A stretch of DNA of 64,000 nt from HXMU1428-3 sp965215715 (GCA_965215715.1 OZ244129.1:1178001-1242000), one strand, 5' to 3'. Shown: positions 1 to 8,767, counted from the stretch's first letter. Notes: generated from the sequence alone by a model not told the origin. Program-made: numbers and translations.

Positions 1-67
1 TTAAGCTTTGGTTTTTAAAAGACCGGATAGCATAAATAGACCCGTTCAACATGAGTTAATTGGTAAC

Positions 68-808
68 ATGGACCATCACCCCTCTGACAGGCTAAAAGAT
101 TTACAGCATGTTGCCATTATCATGGATGGGAATGGGCGGTGGGCCAAAAAACGCGGATTACCACGCACAGCTGGGCATAAACGCGGGGTTGAAACCGTTA
201 AAGAAATTGTCATGGCGGCCAATGATTTTGGTTTGCCCTTCCTCACCATTTTTAGTTTTTCATCAGAAAATTGGTCACGGCCCAAACCGGAAATAGATGA
301 ACTGATGCGATTGATGAAACTGTTCTTAGAAAAAGAGCAGCAAGAGCTAGAAGATAGCGACATTCGCGTCAAAATGATTGGGGAACCTTTGGACCAAAGT
401 TCGGAAGTTTATGGTTTGATTAGACAAGCTGAGGAACGAACTGCCAATAATAAGGGGTTGCAACTGACTGTTGCGTTTAATTATGGCGGACGCAATGAAA
501 TTGTTCGCGCGGCGCAAAAACTGGGTGAGCAAATAGCAAAAGGACAATTAAAACCAGACGAGATTAACGAGCAGAATTTTGAACAAGCTTTAGATACGTA
601 TGGTATTCCTGATCCTGATCTGCTCATTCGCACCAGTGGGGAATATCGCATCAGTAACTTTTTGCTTTGGCAGTTGGCTTATACCGAATTTGTGTTTCTT
701 GAATGCAATTGGCCTGATTTTAACAGCGAGAAATTGCAAGAGGCCATGCAAGACTTTTTCACTAGAGATCGCCGTTTTGGTGGGGTTGTGGCGAGGACAT
801 CAATTTGA
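68..808 (+). CDS. uppS: Isoprenyl transferase (undecaprenyl diphosphate synthase)
   Basis: Condenses isopentenyl diphosphate onto farnesyl diphosphate in cis to make the C55 carrier lipid for peptidoglycan and O-antigen export; a cytosolic, membrane-associated enzyme. The N-terminal IIMDGNGRWA motif holds the catalytic Asp (about residue 20), followed by the AGHKRG segment. The C-terminal signature RTSGEYRISNFLLWQ is intact. I chose the ATG at 68 (246 aa, normal for the family). The frame stays open to a TTG at 8, which would add 20 unconserved residues. The gene ends in a 4-base overlap with cdsA, so the two are probably translationally coupled. It heads the uppS-cdsA-dxr-rseP series. The upstream promoter lies outside the window. 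Confidence 0.96.
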   Translation: MDHHPSDRLKDLQHVAIIMDGNGRWAKKRGLPRTAGHKRGVETVKEIVMAANDFGLPFLTIFSFSSENWSRPKPEIDELMRLMKLFLEKEQQELEDSDIRVKMIGEPLDQSSEVYGLIRQAEERTANNKGLQLTVAFNYGGRNEIVRAAQKLGEQIAKGQLKPDEINEQNFEQALDTYGIPDPDLLIRTSGEYRISNFLLWQLAYTEFVFLECNWPDFNSEKLQEAMQDFFTRDRRFGGVVARTSI

Positions 809-1668
809 GTGAGCAGAGCGAACAACAAGACGCACCAGATCTGAAAAGGTCGATCATTTCTAAAGAGGTTTTGGTTCGTTTGATCTCAGCGCTTATTTTG
901 GGCGGTGTCACCATCTTTTTGGCCTATTTCAGTTGGGGCAGTTTTTTAGGCCTGTGTGCGCTGATGGGTGTATGGATGAGTGTTGAATGGGGCAAATTAA
1001 CGAACAATGACACGCCTTTGCAATTGGCCATTCAAATAGGAACGATAACAATTGCAGTGTTAGCATTTGTACTTAATGAGCCGCCTTTGTTTTTTGCAAG
1101 TTTGATTGGTGGGGCTTTTTTGGCAGCTTGGGCGGGCTACTATTGGTGGCGTTCAAAATGGGCTTTGTTGGGTTTGGCTTATGTTGGGGGCCCGGTGCTG
1201 AGTTTTCTTTATTTAAGAGATGATCCGCTTTTTGGCTTTTATGCTGTTCTGTTTATTTTTTTGGTTGTTTGGGGCAGCGATACGGCTGCTTATTTTGCGG
1301 GGCGCCATTTTGGCGGTAAGAAATTGGCGCCTGCTATTTCGCCGGGTAAAACTTGGTCGGGAAGTTTGGGTGGGTTGTTTGCAGGGCTTATCATTGGGGC
1401 CTTGTTTGCCATCTCTATCAATGCCGAACCGGTTATTTTAGGATTTATAGGACTGGTTTTGTCCGCCATTTCTCAAGTTGGCGATTTGGCTGAAAGTGCG
1501 ATTAAGCGACACTTTGGGGTGAAAGATTCTGGCACTCTCATTCCCGGTCATGGGGGAATCTTGGACCGGTTGGACGCGGTTGTGTTTGCCGTGGTGGGGG
1601 CCGCATTGATTGCATTTATGCGGGGACATGAAAGCCCAGCACAAGGCTTGCTCTTTTGGTCAGCTTAA
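805..1668 (+). CDS. cdsA: Phosphatidate cytidylyltransferase
   Basis: Makes CDP-diacylglycerol from phosphatidic acid and CTP, the branch point of phospholipid synthesis, in the inner membrane. The 287-aa product is mostly hydrophobic, with about eight predicted membrane segments. The family signature is near the C terminus: SQVGDLAESAIKR followed by KDSGTLIPGHGGILDRLDA, which holds the metal-binding acidic residues. The start is a TTG inside the sequence TTGA that also ends uppS. No ATG exists nearby, and the overlap supports coupled translation. The next gene, dxr, begins 14 bases after the stop. Confidence 0.95.
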   Translation: MSEQSEQQDAPDLKRSIISKEVLVRLISALILGGVTIFLAYFSWGSFLGLCALMGVWMSVEWGKLTNNDTPLQLAIQIGTITIAVLAFVLNEPPLFFASLIGGAFLAAWAGYYWWRSKWALLGLAYVGGPVLSFLYLRDDPLFGFYAVLFIFLVVWGSDTAAYFAGRHFGGKKLAPAISPGKTWSGSLGGLFAGLIIGALFAISINAEPVILGFIGLVLSAISQVGDLAESAIKRHFGVKDSGTLIPGHGGILDRLDAVVFAVVGAALIAFMRGHESPAQGLLFWSA

Positions 1669-1682
1669 ATCAGGGAAAAGGT

Positions 1683-2879
1683 ATGCCGCAAGAGCAGAAC
1701 GAATTATTACAACCAAAAACAATAACGATTTTAGGCTCTACTGGCACAATAGGGCAAAATACGCTTGATTTGATTGAGCGTAACCCTGGTCAATTTCAAG
1801 TTGTCGCCTTGACTGGCAATCAAAATATCCCTGAACTGGTCTGCCAAGCTAAAAAATTTAAGGCCCAATTTGTTGCCACAGCTGATCAAGATAAATATGC
1901 AGACTTAAAAGAGCAATTGGCTGGGTGTGATATTAAATGTGGTGCTGGCAAAGAGGCTGTGTTGGAAGCGGCCAGTCTACAGGCAGATATCTGCATGGCA
2001 GCAATTGTTGGGGTTGCTGGCTTGGAGCCAACTTTAATAGCTCTTAAGTCTACAAAGACGGTTGCTCTTGCGAATAAGGAATGTCTTGTTAGTGCTGGTG
2101 AGCTGTTTATGCAAACGGTTAAAGAGCACAATACAATTTTGATCCCCGTTGATTCAGAGCATTGCGGTGCATACCAATGTTTGGCTGCAGAACAGTCTGA
2201 AAATATTCAAAAACTAACTTTAACTGCCTCTGGGGGTCCTTTTCGTAATGTAAGCAAACAAGAGTTGCAAAACGTGACAAAGGCTAAAGCGTTACAGCAT
2301 CCCAATTGGGAAATGGGCGCTAAAATTACTATAGATTCAGCAACCTTGATGAATAAGGGATTAGAGTTAATTGAGGCCAAATATCTTTTTTCGCTTAAGG
2401 CTGATCAGTTGGATATGGTTATTCATCCCCAATCAATCATCCATTGTTTGGTGAGTTTAAAAGATGGTTCTATGTTGGCGCAAATGAGTGAACCGGATAT
2501 GAGGGTTCCTATTTCTTATAGTCTTGCCTGGCCACAGCGGTTGAAAACCCCCGTTCAGCCTGTTGATTTGGCTGACATTGGCCAACTAACATTTGAAAAA
2601 CCTGATATGGACCGGTTTTCGTGCTTGGCTTTGGCTAAACATACCCTATATAACACGCAAACGTTGGGCCCGATCTTAAATGCGGCAAATGAAATCGCTG
2701 TTGAGGCGTTTTTGGCTGAAAAAATATCTTTCGTAGCCATTGCTGAAATTATTGAACAGGTTATGGAGACAATGGAAGCTGACTTGAATAGCTTCAATCC
2801 AATGGCGCTTAACGATATTTTGCAAATCGATCAAAAGGCACGATATTTGGCTTTAGAATTGCTTAAATTACGGGTATAG
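1683..2879 (+). CDS. dxr: 1-deoxy-D-xylulose 5-phosphate reductoisomerase
   Basis: Second step of the MEP isoprenoid pathway: NADPH-dependent rearrangement and reduction of DXP to MEP. The NADPH fold motif LGSTGTIGQNT lies near residues 17-27. The metal site PVDSEHCGAYQ is present, as are the flexible-loop stretch SGGPFR and the conserved HPNWEMGAKITIDSATLMNK. The ATG at 1683 gives 398 aa and sits behind an AGGG/AAAGG stretch. The open frame reaches a TTG at 1656 inside cdsA, which is less likely. Its product feeds the same isoprenoid pool that UppS uses, and IspDF, a later enzyme of the pathway, is encoded at about 50-51 kb. Confidence 0.96.
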   Translation: MPQEQNELLQPKTITILGSTGTIGQNTLDLIERNPGQFQVVALTGNQNIPELVCQAKKFKAQFVATADQDKYADLKEQLAGCDIKCGAGKEAVLEAASLQADICMAAIVGVAGLEPTLIALKSTKTVALANKECLVSAGELFMQTVKEHNTILIPVDSEHCGAYQCLAAEQSENIQKLTLTASGGPFRNVSKQELQNVTKAKALQHPNWEMGAKITIDSATLMNKGLELIEAKYLFSLKADQLDMVIHPQSIIHCLVSLKDGSMLAQMSEPDMRVPISYSLAWPQRLKTPVQPVDLADIGQLTFEKPDMDRFSCLALAKHTLYNTQTLGPILNAANEIAVEAFLAEKISFVAIAEIIEQVMETMEADLNSFNPMALNDILQIDQKARYLALELLKLRV

Positions 2880-2938
2880 AAGTAAACTTTGATTGCCCAT
2901 TTTCCCCAGCCTGAAGAGAAACAAAGGATCTCAACCCC

Positions 2939-4081
2939 ATGGAATTATTAACAAATTTCTTCGCCAGCTTACCGTCTGTCATGATGGGGTGGGTGTTGCC
3001 AATTTTATTTGTATTGACATTGGTGGTGTTTTTTCACGAGTTGGGCCATTTTCTTGTGGCACGCTGGTGCGGTGTTGATGTTGAGGCCTTTTCAATTGGT
3101 TTTGGACAGGAATTGTTTGGCTTTACCGATCGTAAGAATACCCGCTGGAAATTTTGTTGGATCCCTCTTGGGGGCTATGTGAAATTTAAAGATGATGCAA
3201 GTGCTGCCAGCACACCTGATAAGGAAGCTCTGGAAAATTTATCTGAACAAGAAAAGAAGGGCAGTTTTCATTTAAAACCCTTATGGCAACGTGCTCTGGT
3301 TGTTGCTGCCGGCCCTGTTGCCAGTTTCATTCTGGGTATCATAATTTTTACAGGCATTAAATATACCAATACAGAGCAAGGCCCTACCGGCTTGGTAAAA
3401 GAGGTCTTACAAGGCAGCGCGGCTGAAAAAGGTGGGATTCAAAAGGGTGATGTTATCACTCATATTAACGGGGATGAGACGCCTTTCTTTAATGATATTT
3501 TTCGTATTGTGTCTCTTAGCGCGAATGACCCGTTACAAATTACGGTTCTACGTGGTTCAGAAACGTTGATCATTCCTCTAACCCCTCGGGTTGCTATGGT
3601 CGATAATGGTTTGGGGAAGAAAATTTCTGTGGGGCGGATTGGTATTGCCCCTTCAGATGATCGTTCAACTTGGGCAAGTAAAAGTTATACTCTGGCCGGT
3701 GCTTTAAATTCTAGTATCGATCAAACGAAATTTATTATAACCAGCACCCTTGGCTATATTGGCAAAATCTTTACCGGTCGTGAGTCCACAGATAAATTAA
3801 ATGGACCTATCGGGATTGGTAAAATTGTCAATCAGTTTTCAGAAATGGGAGCAATATCAACTCTTTATATTGCTGGCTTGCTTTCAGTTAGTATTGGTTT
3901 GTTTAATCTTTTCCCCATTCCAATGCTGGATGGAGGACATTTAATGTTCTATGCCATCGAAGCTGTGCGCGGGCGGCCTGCGAGCGAAAGATTTATGGAA
4001 TATAGCTTTCGGGCCGGGTTGGCTTTGTTGTTAGGATTGATGATCATTGCCACCAAAAATGACATTAGCTGGTTTAATTAG
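2939..4081 (+). CDS. rseP: RIP metalloprotease RseP (site-2 protease family)
   Basis: Intramembrane zinc protease that, in studied bacteria, cuts membrane anti-sigma factors and cleared signal peptides. The HELGH zinc motif is at residues 33-37 in the first membrane helix. The third metal ligand lies in the C-terminal PMLDGGH motif. Between them one PDZ domain is recognisable (around residues 130-215, including the GDVITHINGD segment). E. coli RseP is about 450 aa with two PDZ domains; this 380-aa form has only one obvious, which is common in alphaproteobacteria. It starts 59 bases after dxr and precedes bamA, the usual class order. A hairpin with a U-tract at about 4263-4284 may end the upstream transcript. 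Confidence 0.95.
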   Translation: MELLTNFFASLPSVMMGWVLPILFVLTLVVFFHELGHFLVARWCGVDVEAFSIGFGQELFGFTDRKNTRWKFCWIPLGGYVKFKDDASAASTPDKEALENLSEQEKKGSFHLKPLWQRALVVAAGPVASFILGIIIFTGIKYTNTEQGPTGLVKEVLQGSAAEKGGIQKGDVITHINGDETPFFNDIFRIVSLSANDPLQITVLRGSETLIIPLTPRVAMVDNGLGKKISVGRIGIAPSDDRSTWASKSYTLAGALNSSIDQTKFIITSTLGYIGKIFTGRESTDKLNGPIGIGKIVNQFSEMGAISTLYIAGLLSVSIGLFNLFPIPMLDGGHLMFYAIEAVRGRPASERFMEYSFRAGLALLLGLMIIATKNDISWFN

Positions 4082-4170
4082 CTTTTGTGGCGCTAAATGT
4101 TGGGAATTGTGGCTAAAATTTGGCGGTTAAAACCTTAATAAACTACAAAAAAATAAAGTTAAATGTTGCT

Positions 4171-4284
4171 TAAAAGGCTCTTTTCATTCAAGTCATGAAT
4201 CTGTAAGGTTCTAAGGAGCCAAAGGTGTGATTGAACACCCGTGAGTTTATAGCCTTTAAGGTAAGCTTTTTCGGGAGCTTTTTT
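4171..4284 (+). ncRNA. Candidate structured RNA ending in an intrinsic terminator
   Basis: Seen directly: an outer pairing AAAGGCT (4173-4179) with AGCCTTT (4251-4257) encloses three small hairpins: TTCAT/ATGAA (4183-4199), GGTTC/GAGCC with a TAAG loop (4207-4220) and GGTGT/ACACC (4224-4239). This is followed by AAGCT/AGCTT plus a T-run (4263-4284). An alternative pairing GGCTC (4176-4180) with GAGCC (4216-4220) excludes the outer stem. I do not recognise the fold as a named RNA family. It could be a free small RNA, the processed 3-prime end of the rseP transcript, or chance pairing in AT-rich DNA. Confidence 0.35.
4263..4284 (+). terminator. Intrinsic terminator-like hairpin downstream of rseP
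   Basis: AAGCT (4263-4267) and AGCTT (4276-4280) pair around an 8-base loop and run into a T stretch. The stem is short, so efficiency is uncertain. The position fits the end of the uppS-rseP transcript or of the candidate RNA just upstream. Confidence 0.5.
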
Positions 4285-4590
4285 AAAGGGCAATGGCAAG
4301 CGGGGGCGTTTAATGTGTCAATATTTGCTATGTTGACAGAAATGCTGGTGCAATTAGGTTTTTGGGGACGTTAAATATTGGGAAAAGTACTTTAAGGCGT
4401 TTTCGTTAGAGCTAAAATCCGTTAAATATTTTAATAAATAAGATTGGGTTTATGGCTTGAAACAATATAAAAATGTCAAAGTAATTGATTATACAGAGGC
4501 TTTGTGCACCTAGGAATTGTGTAAAGTTTTTGTACTCTGGGGGAAGATTAGCCATTTTTTGGCCATTCGACTCTGGTTTGGGTCATAGTC

Positions 4591-4611
4591 AACCAATAAA
4601 GTTTATTGGTT
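4591..4611. promoter_or_regulatory. Perfect palindrome upstream of bamA
   Basis: AACCAATAAA, one central G, then TTTATTGGTT: 10-base arms with no mismatch. It overlaps the place where the -35 box would lie for the TATAAT at 4626-4631, so an operator bound by a dimeric regulator is plausible. In RNA it would form an AU-rich hairpin. I know of no named regulator for this sequence. Confidence 0.5.
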
Positions 4612-4621
4612 TTGCCCATTG

Positions 4622-4637
4622 GGCTTATAATTAAGCC
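4622..4637 (+). promoter_or_regulatory. Probable bamA promoter -10 region
   Basis: A consensus TATAAT (4626-4631) lies within an inverted repeat GGCTTA-TAAT-TAAGCC (4622-4637). The -35 side is weak (TTATTG at 4603-4608 gives a 17-base spacer) and overlaps the larger palindrome. This combination suggests activator- or repressor-dependent transcription of bamA. Inference from sequence only. Confidence 0.45.
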
Positions 4638-4667
4638 TGGGGCACGCTAAAGGGGCACGTAATTAGC

Positions 4668-7070
4668 ATGGTATTGGTAGGTAAGGCCAAAATGGTTAAA
4701 AAAGTCTTCGGACAAGCCATAAAAGTGACGGCACTTGCATTGGGTGTGATGGGATTGTCTGTTGTGGGACAGACAGCCTCAACAATCGCTTTTGACAGCG
4801 GCGTAAATTTGCAATTTGCTTCTGCTTTGCAAATCAATAAAGCCAAAGCGCAATCGGGTGTTGTGCGGGCGATTGTTGTTAAGGGCAATCGGCGGGTTGA
4901 ACCTGAGACCGTTAAATCCTATTTAACGTTTGGTGTTGGTGACGTTTATTCTCCTTTTCAAGTTGATGAATCTTTGCAAGCTTTGTTTGGGACGGGGCTG
5001 TTTGGTGATGTTGGCATCGACAAATCTGGTGGCACTGTTACCGTCATCGTGGTGGAAAATCCGGTTATTAACCAGGTTGCCTTTGAAGGCAATAAAGAAG
5101 TTGAAGACAGCTCTTTAAGTGCAGAAGTTCAATTAAAAACCCGCTCAATCTATACGCGAGCACGGGTTCAATCAGATATTCAGCGCATTTTAGATCTCTA
5201 TCAAGTGCGCGGTATTTTCACAGCCAAAGTGGAAGCCAAAATTATTAAATTGCCTCACAATCGGGTCAACCTGGTCTATGAAATTGTCGAAGGCGAAGCT
5301 ACAAAAGTGAAGAGCATTAATTTTGTTGGCAATAATGCTTTTTCTGATAGTCAGCTAAAAGATGTGATCACCACAGGTGAATCTGGACTTTTAAGCTTTC
5401 TTAAATCCAATGATATTTATGACCCTGACCGTCTAAGCGTTGATCGTGAGCTGGTTCGGCGTTATTACCTCACCAATGGTTATGCTGATGCGCGTGTGTT
5501 GAGTGCGGTTGCCGATATTGATGCTGAAGGCAGTGCTTTCTTTGTTACATTTACCGTTGATGAGGGACAGCTTTACACCTTTGGTCATGTTGATGTTGAA
5601 ACCACGGTGGCGTCCATTGATGTGAATGGTTTAGGATCTCGTGTTTTGACGAAACCGGGCGCAGATTATAACGCGCAAAAAATTGACCAGTCTATTGAAG
5701 CTTTAACGCTGGCCGTTTCTGAACAAGGTTATGCTTTTGCCAGGGTGCGCCCGCGCGTGGAACGTGATCCGATTAGTCGGGTTATTAATATCACTTATGT
5801 GATTGAAGAAGGCCCTAGGGTTTATATTGAGCGTATTGATGTGTTTGGGAACACGCGTACAAAAGATCATGTTATTCGCCGTGAATTCCGCCTAGTTGAG
5901 GGTGACGCTTATAACCGCTTGCTGGTTCGCAACGCTCGGCGCAGATTGCAATCTTTGGGCTTTTTTGAAAAGGTCGATATTTCCCGTGAAGCTGGTGCGG
6001 CTCCTGATAGAGTTGTTTTGACTGTCACTGTGGTTGAGAAAAACACCGGTGAGTTGGGCTTTGGCGCGGGTTATTCGACGTCTGAGGGTTTGATCGGTGA
6101 TGTTTCTATTACTGAGCGGAACTTGCTAGGAAATGGGCAATTCTTGCGGCTTAAATTTTCTGGTAGTTTTGAACGCCAGCAAGTTGACTTGAGTTTCACC
6201 GAACCAAGATTTATGGATTTAAATTTGTCAGCTGGGTTTGATCTTTTCCATAAGGAGATTGATCGCACCGATGAATCTGGTTACCGCAATCGTAGATCAG
6301 GTGGTGGTATTCGCTTTGGCTTCCCGGTTGCTGAGAATTTACGCGGCTCTGTACGCTACACTTTTGTTCGTGATGATCTTTTTGAAGTGGATAATGATGC
6401 TTCAATTGCCATTAGAGAACAAGAAGGTGTCGCGAATATTTCGTCTGTTGGTTACTCTCTGACTTATGATACTCGGAATCATCGCAGAAAACCCAATAAG
6501 GGACTTTATATGTCATTGGCGCAAGACTTGGCCGGTCTTGGTGGTGATGTGAATTATTTGCGCACCGTTGGTGAAGCAAGAGCTTATTATCCTTTATTGA
6601 GTAAGGTCACTTTGGTTGGGCGTGTCATTGGTGGTCATATTGTTGGTTTGGGTGGTGATGATGTCCGCTTGACAGACAACTTCTTTAAAGGTGGTGAGAC
6701 CATACGCGGCTTTGATTCAGCTGGGTTGGGACCACGTGATGCAAGAACCAATGATGCTTTGGGTGGTCGGATCTTTTATGCTGCTACCGTCGAAGTGCGT
6801 TTTCCAATTCCTTTCGTGACCGAAAATACAGGGATTTCAGCCGCTGTTTTTGCTGATGTTGGTTCGGTTTATGATGTTGATATTTCTTCGACAGCTCTTG
6901 CCGATGGGGTTCGGGTTCTTGATGATGATTCAATTCGGGCTACAGTTGGTGCCAGTATATTGTGGGATTCTCCGGTTGGGCCGATCAGAGCGGACTTTTC
7001 TCATGTGCTTGAAAAGGCTGCGTTTGATGATGAAGAAGTGTTCCGTTTTGGTGCTTCTACGAAATTCTAG
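4668..7070 (+). CDS. bamA: Outer membrane protein assembly factor BamA
   Basis: Essential Omp85-family pore that folds and inserts beta-barrel proteins in the outer membrane. The N terminus carries a signal peptide with likely cleavage after NKAKA (about residue 62 counted from the first ATG). If the second ATG (MVKKVFG, residue 9) is used, the signal is a more usual length. Five POTRA repeats follow (roughly residues 65-440), each with the G-N-x-x-x pattern, for example GNRRVEPETV, GNKEVEDSSL and GNTRTKDHVI. The 16-strand barrel domain follows, with the conserved loop motif IRGFDSAGLGPR (a VRGF/Y equivalent). The protein ends in phenylalanine, as barrel proteins do. At 800 aa it is of normal length. 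It leads the lipid A gene series. Confidence 0.97.
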   Translation: MVLVGKAKMVKKVFGQAIKVTALALGVMGLSVVGQTASTIAFDSGVNLQFASALQINKAKAQSGVVRAIVVKGNRRVEPETVKSYLTFGVGDVYSPFQVDESLQALFGTGLFGDVGIDKSGGTVTVIVVENPVINQVAFEGNKEVEDSSLSAEVQLKTRSIYTRARVQSDIQRILDLYQVRGIFTAKVEAKIIKLPHNRVNLVYEIVEGEATKVKSINFVGNNAFSDSQLKDVITTGESGLLSFLKSNDIYDPDRLSVDRELVRRYYLTNGYADARVLSAVADIDAEGSAFFVTFTVDEGQLYTFGHVDVETTVASIDVNGLGSRVLTKPGADYNAQKIDQSIEALTLAVSEQGYAFARVRPRVERDPISRVINITYVIEEGPRVYIERIDVFGNTRTKDHVIRREFRLVEGDAYNRLLVRNARRRLQSLGFFEKVDISREAGAAPDRVVLTVTVVEKNTGELGFGAGYSTSEGLIGDVSITERNLLGNGQFLRLKFSGSFERQQVDLSFTEPRFMDLNLSAGFDLFHKEIDRTDESGYRNRRSGGGIRFGFPVAENLRGSVRYTFVRDDLFEVDNDASIAIREQEGVANISSVGYSLTYDTRNHRRKPNKGLYMSLAQDLAGLGGDVNYLRTVGEARAYYPLLSKVTLVGRVIGGHIVGLGGDDVRLTDNFFKGGETIRGFDSAGLGPRDARTNDALGGRIFYAATVEVRFPIPFVTENTGISAAVFADVGSVYDVDISSTALADGVRVLDDDSIRATVGASILWDSPVGPIRADFSHVLEKAAFDDEEVFRFGASTKF

Positions 7071-7094
7071 ATTTTAATTTTTACAGTATGCCTC

Positions 7095-7130
7095 TTGCCC
7101 CAAGCCTGTTATAAAACCGGCTTGGGGCAA
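7095..7130 (+). terminator. Strong hairpin between bamA and lpxD
   Basis: TTGCCCCAAGCC (7095-7106) pairs perfectly with GGCTTGGGGCAA (7119-7130) around a 12-base loop. No clean T-run follows (AGTTATTTGT), so it may be a partial terminator or an mRNA-stabilising stem that sets different levels of bamA and the lpx genes. Confidence 0.6.
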
Positions 7131-7156
7131 AGTTATTTGTAAAAGGGTTTGAATTT

Positions 7157-8203
7157 ATGGAACATCCTGGTTTTTTCCAAAAGGCAGGTCCTTTTTCATT
7201 GCGCGAGATTTGTCAGGTCTTGGAGCTTGAAGTTGAAGGCACAGACCTTCATGATCTATCAATTGATGATGTTAAAAGCATCAGTTCTGCAGGGCCAAGT
7301 CATTTAACTTTCTTGGAAGATCGCAAGAGGCTAAAAGAGTTTCAAAGTTCAAAGGCTGCCATTTGCATAACAACAGAAAATTTTAAAGATAAGGCCCCTT
7401 CCTCAACTGTTGTTTTGGTGAGCAAAAAACCATATCAACATTTTGTCAAAGCCATTGAGTTATTTTATCCCTCTAGCCACCGCTCTCAAACGGCCCTTAC
7501 AACCGGCTCTATGATTGATGAAAGCGCGGTTATTGAAGAGGGGGTGGAGATTGAACCTGGTGTTGTCATTGGCAAAGAAGTTCATATTGGCAAAGGTACA
7601 CGGATAGCTGCAGGCAGTGTTATTGGCTATCGCACATACATTGGGCGTGAGTGTATGATTGGGCCTAATGCGACAATCACCCATGCTTTGGTTGGCAATA
7701 ATGTAACGATCCATGCTGGCGTCTCTATTGGCCAAGATGGATTTGGCTATATAATGGGCGCTGAAGGGCATATAAAAGTGCCTCAAATAGGCAGAGTGAT
7801 TATTCAAGACCATGTCGAAATTGGTGCCAATAGCGCTGTTGATCGAGGCAGTCTGGAAGATACCCTCATTGGAGAGGGGACAAAAATCGATAATCTTGTG
7901 CAGATAGCCCATAATGTGGTAATTGGCTGTCACGCTGTTATTGTTGCTCAATCTGGAATAGCAGGAAGTGCGAAAATCGGAAATTTTGTTGCCTTAGGCG
8001 GTCAAGCGGGGGTTAAAGGGCATATTGAAATTGGCGATGGAGCACAAATTGCTGCTTCTAGCAATGTATATAAAAGTGTTCCTGCCAAGGGGACCTATGG
8101 AGGAACACCTGCAAAGCCAATGGACCTGTGGTTCAAAGAGATTATCGCCGTTGAGAAGATGGTAAAAGATCGTGATGCAAAGCTAAAGAAAGCAAAAAAA
8201 TAA
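7157..8203 (+). CDS. lpxD: UDP-3-O-(3-hydroxyacyl)glucosamine N-acyltransferase
   Basis: Third step of lipid A synthesis: transfers a hydroxyacyl chain from acyl carrier protein to the 2-amine of UDP-3-O-acylglucosamine in the cytosol. The N-terminal uridine-binding domain (about residues 1-105) is followed by a left-handed beta-helix of hexapeptide repeats (IEEGVEIEPGVVIG onward, about 125-320). The conserved loop HAGVSIGQDGFGY and the catalytic-histidine stretch VQIAHNVVIG are present. The length, 348 aa, is normal. The ATG at 7157 follows an AAAAGGG stretch. It lies 86 bases after bamA, with a hairpin in between. Confidence 0.96.
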   Translation: MEHPGFFQKAGPFSLREICQVLELEVEGTDLHDLSIDDVKSISSAGPSHLTFLEDRKRLKEFQSSKAAICITTENFKDKAPSSTVVLVSKKPYQHFVKAIELFYPSSHRSQTALTTGSMIDESAVIEEGVEIEPGVVIGKEVHIGKGTRIAAGSVIGYRTYIGRECMIGPNATITHALVGNNVTIHAGVSIGQDGFGYIMGAEGHIKVPQIGRVIIQDHVEIGANSAVDRGSLEDTLIGEGTKIDNLVQIAHNVVIGCHAVIVAQSGIAGSAKIGNFVALGGQAGVKGHIEIGDGAQIAASSNVYKSVPAKGTYGGTPAKPMDLWFKEIIAVEKMVKDRDAKLKKAKK

Positions 8204-8295
8204 GTGTGCTTGATCGCTGTTTGGGCAAAAGCTGGAATGAATTTAACAATCAAATTTATGATGAAATAGGTATTTGGTGTAAGGACGTAAAGACT

Positions 8296-8760
8296 ATGGA
8301 TGAAAATGTAACAAAGGAGCTAGGAACTGCAGATATTGTCGACATAATGAAATATTTGCCTCATCGCTACCCCTTTTTATTGGTAGATCGCATTATTGAT
8401 ATGAATGGTGATGACTCTGCCATAGGCATTAAGAATGTCAGTTATAATGAAAACTTTTTTCAAGGCCACTTTCCTGAGCACCCCGTGTTTCCTGGTGTGT
8501 TGTTGATTGAAGGGATGGCACAAACAGCCGGCGCGTTATGTGTGGCGAATTTAAAAGAAGAAGCCAAAGCCCAGTTGGTATATTTTATGGGCATTGATCG
8601 GGCGCGTTTTAGAAAACCAGTTTTTCCTGGTGATCAGGTTCATTATCACGTCCAAAAAATAAGAAATCGCGGTAGTGTTTGGCGGTTCTCGGCAGAAGCA
8701 AAGGTGAATGGGGTCCGTGTCTCTGAAGCTGAAATTAGCGCTACAATCGTAGATATATAA
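8296..8760 (+). CDS. fabZ: 3-hydroxyacyl-[acyl-carrier-protein] dehydratase FabZ
   Basis: Removes water from 3-hydroxyacyl-ACP in fatty acid elongation, competing with LpxA and LpxD for the same substrate, which explains its place between them. The hot-dog-fold motifs are intact: LPHRYPFLLVDRI, then the catalytic-histidine segment GHFPEHPVFPGVLLIEGMAQ with its Glu. I chose the ATG at 8296, which has an AAGGA site about a dozen bases upstream, giving 154 aa. The open frame reaches a GTG at 8206, which would overlap nothing but would add 30 atypical residues. Confidence 0.94.
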   Translation: MDENVTKELGTADIVDIMKYLPHRYPFLLVDRIIDMNGDDSAIGIKNVSYNENFFQGHFPEHPVFPGVLLIEGMAQTAGALCVANLKEEAKAQLVYFMGIDRARFRKPVFPGDQVHYHVQKIRNRGSVWRFSAEAKVNGVRVSEAEISATIVDI

Positions 8761-8767
8761 GGTTCAT

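Larger units (their letters stand above)
4082..4667. other. 586-base rseP-bamA intergenic region
   Basis: No open frame here looks like a gene. The region holds three things, each listed separately: a cluster of short stem-loops ending in a terminator-like hairpin (about 4171-4284), a perfect 10-base inverted repeat (4591-4611), and a TATAAT box with a nested 6-base inverted repeat (4622-4637) just ahead of bamA. Bases from about 4290 to 4560 are AT-rich, and I see nothing definite in them. Confidence 0.6.

Noticed and set aside
7460..7951. A 163-codon open frame on the minus strand
   Set aside because: It is a shadow of lpxD, whose hexapeptide repeats create a long open antisense frame.
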